Position numbers and translations under genes: made by a program
Shown here: positions 1-5,731 of the stretch, one piece after another
Position numbering within the stretch: the first letter of the stretch is position 1
How the letters are laid out: the number at the start of each line of letters is the position of its first letter
From: Actinomycetota bacterium
GTDB lineage: Bacteria > Zhuqueibacterota > Zhuqueibacteria > Residuimicrobiales > Krinioviventaceae
Length of the DNA: 11,232 bases
NCBI GenBank assembly: GCA_011682565.1
Contig: JAACEJ010000048.1
Location: 1 to 11,232, forward strand
Direction: 5' to 3'
The notes under the pieces: generated by a model
The model's input: only the letters and a program-made list of their open reading frames with translations
The model's database searches: none
What the model was told of the DNA's origin: nothing

Positions 1-51
1 GTCCCGTAGACGGGGTTTGTCCGGGTTAGGGATTGATATTTAACAAATACT
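1..51. other. Non-coding left edge, no gene seen
   Basis: No plausible reading frame covers this edge. A short GC-rich patch has a possible small hairpin (CCCGT/ACGGG around 3-14) and then becomes AT-rich toward the palindrome. It may be the end of another intergenic repeat, but the window is cut here and one copy is not enough to tell. Confidence 0.3.
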
Positions 52-150
52 TGTCATTGCGAAGAGTGAGGAACGAACGACGATGCAATCTCATAACTGC
101 CTGTAAAGCATGAGATTGCTTCGTTCCACTCCGTTTCACTCTCAATGACA
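52..150. repeat. Imperfect palindromic dispersed-type repeat (TGTCATTG...CAATGACA)
   Basis: The outer ends TGTCATTG (52-59) and CAATGACA (143-150) are perfect inverted complements. The arms continue inward with imperfect complementarity to GCAATCTCA (85-93) and TGAGATTGC (111-119), leaving a loop of about 17 bases. This is the layout of the dispersed, non-coding 'GTCATTGCGAG...GCAATCTC' palindromes seen in many bacterial genomes. It lies 41 bases past the stop codon of the minus-strand lipoprotein gene, so its transcript would fold into a long hairpin at the 3' end of that mRNA. No long U-tract follows, so calling it an intrinsic terminator would go too far. A degenerate half copy occurs at about 1589-1643. 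Confidence 0.8.
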
Positions 151-190
151 TGACCAAAAAGGTTTTATTACAAAACAGCCTCCAACAGAT

Positions 191-1588
191 TCAGGGATTC
201 CTAACCAAAACCAACCACGTCTGTAACGTATCCGGCGATGTCAACTTGATGATCGTCTCACTCATGATATTTCTCGCATCCAAAAATTCTCCGTTCTCCG
301 GGTTGTACCAATTTTCCTGCATTCGCAAATTGGGGTTGTCGATTGCCAGTTCCACATCGCCTCCGTGGGGAAAATAAACGGCATATTCTTTTCCGGGATT
401 TGCCAGACAATACGCTTCATTTGCCTCCCTCCTGCCAAGCAATTCAGGATGGGGATCACAGGAAAAAACATCGAACGCATTTGTAAAAATTCGCGCTGCT
501 TTAATTGCCTTTTGCGATAAGACATTCAATCCTGTTCCACCCGTGGGGCGATGAAAACGGGTCGCCGCACATCCGGCAAATATATTTTGCCACCAACGGT
601 CCAGCCCGACAAAGGGATCGTTCGGTCTTCCATGTTCGCGGCGCTGGTAGACTTTGATATTCGTAAGCGGCCGGACTCCGCCGTGCAACCGAATCAATTC
701 ACGAGCCCAGAGAGCATTGTCATAATGCGTGTGCCCTTCCTGCCAGTTGTTCTGCGAAATATCAAAAAAGGCAAACAACTCCGGGTGGTCATAGGTGCGT
801 TTGTGCTCTTTATTATGAAGATTGTGTGCATCCCACATTTCAGTCAAAAGAACCGCTACGCCGGCCCGCTTTGCTTTTTGCAAAATATACTTTCCCCAGA
901 ACCACGCCCACTCAGCCGGGGCGCGGGTTTCGTTGTCCATGCAATAAAGAACATTTCCATATTTTAAGCTGATGCTCGTCAGTTTATCTACAAATTTCCT
1001 CTGGTACCCGAGCACTTTTACATCGTTATTTTTCTCCGGAATAGAAAAGAAAAACGGTTGTGGTTTGCGCGCCGGATGATACGGCCATTCGGTTTGCAGC
1101 TTTGTATCTTCTGTGCTATAATTAATATTGTTTTTGGGATTAAATGGATTGACCAGCCAAAAATCGCGGTAAAAATCAAAAGTAGCCCAAATCTCAACCT
1201 GGACGATGATATTTCTCGCAGCAGCTTCACGCAGACAATTTTCAAACCGTCGCCAATACTCGGGATTAAAAGCGTTCAAATCATATAATCCATCGCTGTT
1301 TTTCGCAAAGGCCCAGACATTGCCGGAATCGCGGCTGGACATGGTGCAGCGGACATAGTTGCCGCCGATCTTTCCAAGAATATCAAAATTTTTCATCATC
1401 AATTCGGGATTGTTAAAAATATTGTCTTCATCGCTACCGCCAAGCAGCAACACCGGTGCATCCTTGTAAGCAAAATAATATGGATTCTTTTTATAAACCA
1501 TGATCCGCTCGTTTGAAGTGACCTTGTGCTTCGGGGCGCAGGAAAACAAGATTGCAAAAAACGCTATAAAAACAGAAATAATTTTCAA
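191..1588 (-). CDS. Cellulase-like (TIM-barrel) lipoprotein with C-terminal collagen-binding-type domain
   Basis: This 465-residue product starts with a lipoprotein signal (hydrophobic 4-15, lipobox LFSC, acylated Cys17), so it should be anchored on the outside of a membrane. Residues about 30-385 look like a clan GH-A (GH5/GH140-like) TIM barrel: the N-terminal GNYVR strand (76-80), VQVEIWATFD (129-138) and a candidate acid/base in MDNET (Asn219-Glu220). Residues about 390-465 (EYAVYFPHGG, WYNPENGEF, WLVLVRNP) match the beta domain annotated in Pfam as a putative collagen-binding domain and commonly attached to such hydrolases. The nucleophile cannot be fixed by eye, though Glu318 in RREHG is one candidate. 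The start is TTG; it is chosen because it alone keeps the signal peptide and it has AGGAG 8 bases upstream. The gene lies 59 bases behind the sulfatase and is probably cotranscribed with it. Substrate unknown; a sulfated glycan is an inference from the neighbour. Confidence 0.75.
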   Translation of the reverse strand: MKIISVFIAFFAILFSCAPKHKVTSNERIMVYKKNPYYFAYKDAPVLLLGGSDEDNIFNNPELMMKNFDILGKIGGNYVRCTMSSRDSGNVWAFAKNSDGLYDLNAFNPEYWRRFENCLREAAARNIIVQVEIWATFDFYRDFWLVNPFNPKNNINYSTEDTKLQTEWPYHPARKPQPFFFSIPEKNNDVKVLGYQRKFVDKLTSISLKYGNVLYCMDNETRAPAEWAWFWGKYILQKAKRAGVAVLLTEMWDAHNLHNKEHKRTYDHPELFAFFDISQNNWQEGHTHYDNALWARELIRLHGGVRPLTNIKVYQRREHGRPNDPFVGLDRWWQNIFAGCAATRFHRPTGGTGLNVLSQKAIKAARIFTNAFDVFSCDPHPELLGRREANEAYCLANPGKEYAVYFPHGGDVELAIDNPNLRMQENWYNPENGEFLDARNIMSETIIKLTSPDTLQTWLVLVRNP

Positions 1589-1643
1589 TTTATCCTCTCC
1601 TTTTCGCTTGCAATGACACGGCTAAAAAGTATTGCTACAAACT
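1589..1643. repeat. Degenerate half copy of the 52-150 palindrome, with its outer flank
   Basis: CAATGACA at 1611-1618 matches 143-150. Inward of it (toward 1589) the sequence matches one arm: about 21 of the first 26 bases agree when the arms are read from TGTCATTG. The match also continues outward past the palindrome: 1619-1642 resembles 151-176 (shared AAAAAG, then TACAAA) with small gaps. The second arm and loop are missing; the lipoprotein reading frame begins where they would be. The repeat therefore fills nearly all of the space between the two minus-strand genes. Confidence 0.55.
1594..1601 (-). promoter_or_regulatory. Shine-Dalgarno inside a degenerate repeat arm, sets TTG start
   Basis: On the minus strand AGGAGAGG lies just before the TTG at 1588-1586; the AGGAG core is 8 bases away. 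The same bases align with the arm of the palindromic repeat (GGAGTGG in the full copy), so the ribosome binding site appears to be made of repeat-derived sequence. Confidence 0.6.
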
Positions 1644-1647
1644 AACT

Positions 1648-3195
1648 TTACAATATAACCGCCGCATCATCCTTTACCTTTTCCTGCCACTGTGCAATCT
1701 CTTTTGTCAGCCGGGAAATAATGTCAGCGTAATTTCCAGAATCGTACAAATTAGTCGTCTCGTACGGGTCCTTATTCAGATTGAACAATTGGTTTTTGTC
1801 TTTGTCGCTCAAGCATAATTTCCAGCCATCCTGAGAAACGATGGTGCGAACAGAAGCCCCGTTTACTCGCTCGACATCTTTTTTACTAACGCCGGCAATA
1901 CTTTGCGGCGTTTTGCCCCTGCGAATAGCCGGATTCCATTCGATGAAGACATCACGCATTTTTTTCCTTTCTCCATGGATTACAGAAAGTAAACTTTGGC
2001 CGGTGAACTGGTTTTCAACGCCGACATGCATCACATCCAGAAGCGTGGGCACCAGATCAATATGGCTCACGGGTTCTTTAATGACATTCAATTTTCGTCC
2101 CAACTGCGGAATTCGCATCAGCCATGGAACTTTTGCGGCTTCCTCATACATCACAGTCTTTGCAAGCAGTTGATGCGCACCCATCATATCCCCGTGGTCG
2201 CTGGTGTAAACGACGATCGTATTGTCCGCAAGCCCCAAATTTTCCAGGGTATTCAGAATGGCGCCAACGCTGCGATCAACTTCTGTAACCAACCCCCAAT
2301 AGTTTGTAATTAACCGCCGCCAGCCCGCTTCGGTCATGAGATCATTGCCCCCGAATCCTTTTTCACGATAATTCTCACGTATAAGACGATAACGCAGCGG
2401 TTCATTATCTTCCAGCGGATCGTTAAAATTTTGCGGCAGGACCATTTTGTTCACATCGTGTTCATCATTCAACGGGCCGAAAAACGGCATGTGCGGTTCA
2501 AGAAAATTAACATAGAGCATAAACGGTTCATTTTTGTGGCGACGGAGGAAATCACACGCCTTAATTTCCAGAAACTTTGGTTTGCTGTGCTCGATGGGTA
2601 AATGCGCCGCAAATCCCCGGCTGTAATCTCCCCTGCTTGTATCCGGTTTGTAGCCCAGCTCGTGCAAAAAATGCCAGTAGGCACTTTTTTGACTGCGGTC
2701 ACGTCCTTGCCGATAATACTTCCAATAGCCATCCTCGATGGGTTCCCATTCTTCAAACCCATGCTGGGGAAAAATTTCATCGCCCAGGTGCCATTTGCCA
2801 AAATAACCGGCACGATAATCCGGGTCATTGACAATCTCAGGAAAGGTTGGAACATTTTTCGGTAACGGAATATTGTTTTCCCGGCAGGAATTTTCATGCG
2901 GCCACAAACCCGTCATTACAGTAGAGCGCGACGGTGTACAAACCGTCTGCGAAACATAAGCTTTCTGAAAAACGACGCTTTCACCCGCAAGTTTGTTCAT
3001 GTTTGGTGCATGTATTTTGGAGTTTCCATAAACATGCATCGTGTCTGCGCGCTGCTCATCTGTCCAGATAAACAGCAAATTGGGCTTGCGTGCTTTTTTG
3101 TTGCAGCCGACAATATTTACAGCAAGCGAAGCGGCTGCTGTGGTTTTGATAAAATTGCGGCGCGTTAGTTGAGGGAGATTCTTGTCAGCTTTCAT
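1648..3195 (-). CDS. Tat-type lipoprotein sulfatase (S1, formylglycine-dependent)
   Basis: The 515-residue product is a type I sulfatase that hydrolyses sulfate esters, probably on a polysaccharide, outside the cytoplasm. The N-terminus has a twin-arginine motif TRRNFIK (11-17), a weak hydrophobic stretch and a lipobox IVGC (Cys31). Catalytic signatures are all present: metal-binding Asp46-Glu47 in TDEQR, the formylglycine motif C-T-P-S-R (86-90) with Cys86 as the residue oxidised, GKWHLG (133-138), EPHMPF (233-238), SDHGD (332-336) and Lys346. The C-terminus has the usual DPYETTNLYD subdomain (476-485). An upstream in-frame ATG at 3270 would add 25 residues that bury the Tat motif and overlap the putative promoter. 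The start at 3195 has GAGGT five bases upstream and places RR near the N-terminus, so I use it. No sulfatase-maturating enzyme is encoded in the window. First gene of a likely two-gene operon with the cellulase-like lipoprotein. Confidence 0.93.
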   Translation of the reverse strand: MKADKNLPQLTRRNFIKTTAAASLAVNIVGCNKKARKPNLLFIWTDEQRADTMHVYGNSKIHAPNMNKLAGESVVFQKAYVSQTVCTPSRSTVMTGLWPHENSCRENNIPLPKNVPTFPEIVNDPDYRAGYFGKWHLGDEIFPQHGFEEWEPIEDGYWKYYRQGRDRSQKSAYWHFLHELGYKPDTSRGDYSRGFAAHLPIEHSKPKFLEIKACDFLRRHKNEPFMLYVNFLEPHMPFFGPLNDEHDVNKMVLPQNFNDPLEDNEPLRYRLIRENYREKGFGGNDLMTEAGWRRLITNYWGLVTEVDRSVGAILNTLENLGLADNTIVVYTSDHGDMMGAHQLLAKTVMYEEAAKVPWLMRIPQLGRKLNVIKEPVSHIDLVPTLLDVMHVGVENQFTGQSLLSVIHGERKKMRDVFIEWNPAIRRGKTPQSIAGVSKKDVERVNGASVRTIVSQDGWKLCLSDKDKNQLFNLNKDPYETTNLYDSGNYADIISRLTKEIAQWQEKVKDDAAVIL

Positions 3196-3241
3196 TTTGA
3201 ACCTCACATTTTTGAGAAAAAGATTAAAGGTAAATAAAATA

Positions 3242-3270
3242 AAGATAATACAATTGTCGATGCAACTCAA
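3242..3270 (-). promoter_or_regulatory. Candidate sigma-70-like promoter for the sulfatase operon
   Basis: On the minus strand TTGAGT (3270-3265) is followed after 17 bases by TATCTT (3247-3242). Transcription would start near 3235, giving a leader of about 40 bases before the ATG at 3195. The placement supports the shorter start. Neither box is a perfect consensus. Confidence 0.35.
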
Positions 3271-3285
3271 GAATTACTTTTCCGC

Positions 3286-3314
3286 TTGACTTTACCGACA
3301 AGATGTTTTATTAT
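3286..3314 (+). promoter_or_regulatory. Strong candidate sigma-70-like promoter for the 3369 lipoprotein gene
   Basis: TTGACT (3286-3291), a 17-base spacer and TATTAT (3309-3314) match the -35/-10 consensus at five of six bases each. The predicted start near 3321 gives a leader of about 48 bases, with GGAG at 3358-3361. It is divergent to the sulfatase promoter, with the two -35 boxes only about 15 bases apart, so one regulator bound between them could control both. No clear operator palindrome was found. Confidence 0.6.
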
Positions 3315-3368
3315 AAACACGGATTCCAAAAAACTCTAACCAATCATTTCGCTTTTTGGAGCTGAACA

Positions 3369-4625
3369 GTGAATCGATATTGCAGCAGATGTCGTCTGGT
3401 TATCCTCATTATAGCGTTTGCTCTCTCTTGCAGCAATAAAGTACCGCAACAGGAATTTCCTGTTCTTGCATGGTACGGGCCGGACAAAGCATTATCCGGC
3501 CTGGCCTCGTTTCGGCAAATGCAAAAGGCAGGCTTTAACATTTGTTACTCGCCTTACGCCGACCGCGATTTCAACCTGAAAGCACTAAATTGGGCGGATT
3601 CGGCTCATATCAAACTCTTGCTGGCAGATAAACGGATAAATGCCGTTGATGTGAACCACGATTCTACTTTTGCGGTTTTGGACAGCATTATTAACGACTA
3701 TAGTAGCCATCCGGCTTTTTGGGGATACTTTTTAAAAGATGAACCCGGAAAAAAAGAATTTCAAAAGTTGGCGCGGCTAAATGAATATTTTAGCAGAAAG
3801 GATTCCCTGCACCAGGTTTACATTAATTTGCTGCCAATTTATGCTACACCGGTTCAGTTGGATACGAACGATTATGCCGGTTATGTGCAAAATTTTTTAG
3901 AAACCGTCCATCCGCGAATTGCGAGTTTTGATCACTATCCCATCCTGGATTCCGGTTTACGTCCACGATTTTTCGAAAACCTTGAAATCATCCGCAGGGT
4001 CACTTTAAAGGATACAGTACCGTTTTGGGCTTTTGCTCTGACGACCCAACACGGACAATATGTGAAACCGGTATTGCCGCATTTGCGTTTTGAGGTTTAC
4101 AGTGCACTGGCTTATGGTGCCAAAGGAATTCAGTATTTTACGTATACCACGCCCCGGAGTAACAGAAAATTTAAATTCGGAGAGGCATTGCTTGATCCAT
4201 CCGGACAAACGACGGCCACCTATCATCTGGTTACAAAGTTAAACAACGAGATTCGGACGATCGGACCACTGTTACTCGATTTGACTTCAACCGGCGTATA
4301 TCACAGTGATCCGGTGCCGCAGAACTGCCGGCCCCTGGTACTGCACTTGCCGATTAGTAAAATCGAAGGCCGATCAATTCTGGCGGGATTTTTCCAGGGC
4401 AAAAAGAATGAGAAATACGTTTTCCTTGTAAATAAAAACTACAATACGGGAGCACTCCCAGGAATTTACTTTTCCCAAAAAATAAATAAAATCGTTGAAG
4501 TATCCAAAAACCACGACAAGCCCCTGATCGTTAAATGGGAGAATTCGGATTCTTTAAAAAAATGCGACATTTTATTTAAAGCAGGTGAAGGAAGACTTTT
4601 CCGAATTTATGGCCAAAGCTTGTAG
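3369..4625 (+). CDS. TIM-barrel glycoside-hydrolase-like lipoprotein, family unassigned
   Basis: The 418-residue product has a lipoprotein signal (hydrophobic 10-19, lipobox ALSC, Cys21). After it comes a pattern typical of a (beta/alpha)8 barrel: FPVLAWYG (30-37), KAGFNICY (53-60), FWGYFLKDEP (118-126), SFDHYPI (186-192), VPFWAFAL (217-224) and AKGIQYFTYT (251-260). The Asp124-Glu125-Pro126 segment after a beta strand is where clan GH-A enzymes carry the acid/base, so Glu125 is a candidate; the nucleophile is not clear. The C-terminal about 90 residues look like a beta sandwich ending in LFKAGEGRLFRI, as in GH42- or amylase-type C-terminal domains. I do not recognise a named family. The start is GTG with GGAG seven bases upstream. 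It is divergent from the sulfatase pair and could act on the same substrate; that link is inference. Confidence 0.7.
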   Translation: MNRYCSRCRLVILIIAFALSCSNKVPQQEFPVLAWYGPDKALSGLASFRQMQKAGFNICYSPYADRDFNLKALNWADSAHIKLLLADKRINAVDVNHDSTFAVLDSIINDYSSHPAFWGYFLKDEPGKKEFQKLARLNEYFSRKDSLHQVYINLLPIYATPVQLDTNDYAGYVQNFLETVHPRIASFDHYPILDSGLRPRFFENLEIIRRVTLKDTVPFWAFALTTQHGQYVKPVLPHLRFEVYSALAYGAKGIQYFTYTTPRSNRKFKFGEALLDPSGQTTATYHLVTKLNNEIRTIGPLLLDLTSTGVYHSDPVPQNCRPLVLHLPISKIEGRSILAGFFQGKKNEKYVFLVNKNYNTGALPGIYFSQKINKIVEVSKNHDKPLIVKWENSDSLKKCDILFKAGEGRLFRIYGQSL

Positions 4626-4648
4626 TGAAACGAAGTAATAATTTGGTT

Positions 4649-4676
4649 TTGAAAATTTGCAGCGATTTGCTAAATT
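4649..4676 (+). promoter_or_regulatory. Weak candidate promoter ahead of the cyclophilin operon
   Basis: TTGAAA (4649-4654) is followed 16 bases on by TAAATT (4671-4676), inside an AT-rich run up to 4690. The 107-base gap (4626-4732) has no evident terminator for the preceding gene, so readthrough from 3369 is also possible. Confidence 0.3.
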
Positions 4677-4720
4677 ATATAGTCAAATAAAAATGTCAAA
4701 GATATTTAACAGGGAAATTG

Positions 4721-4725
4721 GGAGG
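4721..4725 (+). promoter_or_regulatory. Shine-Dalgarno GGAGG that fixes the start at 4733
   Basis: GGAGG lies seven bases before ATG 4733. The longer in-frame TTG at 4718 would place this site inside the coding region, so 4733 is preferred. Confidence 0.8.
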
Positions 4726-4732
4726 AAGTGGA

Positions 4733-5731
4733 ATGAAACAAATATTTATAGCCACAGCATTCATTTTATCCGTTATGCTTTTTTCGTGCAGCAAAGAAAT
4801 ACCTCGTTCGCAATTAAGAGTAAAAAACGGTCTGGCCTATCAAACCGGAAGTGAAAAACCTTATTCGGGAAAGGTGGCCAGTAAATATAAAGATGGTGAA
4901 AAAAGAGAGCAAGGCAATTATAAAAATGGCGTATTGGATGGAGAATTTACCATCTGGTACAAAAACGGTAATATTCAAATCAATGGAAAATTCCTGGATG
5001 GGAAAAAAGAAGGACTGTGGACAGAATATTATCAAAATGGAAAAAAACATTTTGAGGGGAATTACCAGGGAAATATCGAAGTCGCAAAATGGACACGCTT
5101 TGACAGAACGGGAAAGGCGACCTTGGATTTCGATTATGACGGCGCCTGCAAGCCTTTGAACAAAGCAGAGTTCGACTCGCTTTTACAAAAAGTCAAAGAG
5201 ACACCGCTGGAGCCTGTGGCAAAAAATGAGGTGGCTGTACTGGAAACAAATTTTGGCAAAATGGTCATTCAATTTTTCACGGACAAGGCGCCAAATCATT
5301 GCAGTGCGTTCAAACGCCTGGTAAAAACAGGCTATTATAATTGCACCTCATTCCATCGGATCATTAAAGATTTCATGATTCAAGGCGGAGATATCGGCAC
5401 GCGCATCGACCCACAAGCAAATTTCCATCCCTCCGGACCCGGCTATACGTTAAAAGCGGAATTCAACGATATTCCTCACGATAAAGGCATTTTATCTATG
5501 GCGCGGGCACAGGATCCCAACAGTGCCGGAAGCCAGTTTTTTATTTGTCTTTCGCGTGAACACACACAGCACCTCGACGGCAAATACACCGTTTTCGGCA
5601 AACTCATCGAAGGCATGGATGTGCTGGAAAAAATCGGTAATTTTGAAACCAAGATGTCTCCGATTTACCGCCAGCCCGTTTTGCCCGTGCATCCGGTTAT
5701 TATTCGAAAAGCTTATATGGAACAGCGGTGA
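4733..5731 (+). CDS. Lipoprotein with MORN/YwqK-like repeats fused to a cyclophilin peptidyl-prolyl isomerase
   Basis: The 332-residue product should be a membrane-anchored extracytoplasmic proline isomerase. It has a lipoprotein signal (MKQIF..., lipobox LFSC, Cys19) and then about three YwqK/MORN-variant repeats of the form G-x-Y-x-x-G-x-x-x-G-x-W-x-x-Y-x-x-N-G (about 45-115; for example YKNGVLDGEFTIWYKNGN, 63-80). A linker with lysines and glutamates follows (about 140-165). The cyclophilin domain (about 167-330) carries FHRIIKDFMIQGGD (207-220), with Arg209, Phe214 and Gln217 aligning with human CypA Arg55, Phe60 and Gln63, and GSQFFICL (266-273). The CypA Trp121 position is His280, so poor cyclosporin binding is expected, as in other bacterial cyclophilins. 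Public annotation often labels the repeat part 'YwqK antitoxin'; nothing here suggests a toxin-antitoxin pair. First gene of a tight four-gene run; its stop overlaps the next start. Confidence 0.9.
   Translation: MKQIFIATAFILSVMLFSCSKEIPRSQLRVKNGLAYQTGSEKPYSGKVASKYKDGEKREQGNYKNGVLDGEFTIWYKNGNIQINGKFLDGKKEGLWTEYYQNGKKHFEGNYQGNIEVAKWTRFDRTGKATLDFDYDGACKPLNKAEFDSLLQKVKETPLEPVAKNEVAVLETNFGKMVIQFFTDKAPNHCSAFKRLVKTGYYNCTSFHRIIKDFMIQGGDIGTRIDPQANFHPSGPGYTLKAEFNDIPHDKGILSMARAQDPNSAGSQFFICLSREHTQHLDGKYTVFGKLIEGMDVLEKIGNFETKMSPIYRQPVLPVHPVIIRKAYMEQR

Noticed and set aside
52..150. CRISPR repeat, attachment site or intrinsic terminator
   Set aside because: There is one full copy with no spacers, no integrase or tRNA, and no U-tract after the stem; it fits a dispersed palindromic repeat.
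551..967. Plus-strand open frame of 138 codons
   Set aside because: It is antisense to the cellulase-like gene, has no recognisable domain or ribosome binding site, and the minus frame carries a coherent signal peptide and folds.
3196..3270. N-terminal 25-residue extension of the sulfatase from ATG 3270
   Set aside because: It would bury the twin-arginine motif, has no good ribosome binding site and overlaps the promoter candidate; ATG 3195 with GAGGT fits better.
4860..5080. YwqK-like repeats as part of a toxin-antitoxin system
   Set aside because: The label comes from database naming only. There is no toxin-like small gene next to it, and the segment is fused to an isomerase behind a lipoprotein signal.
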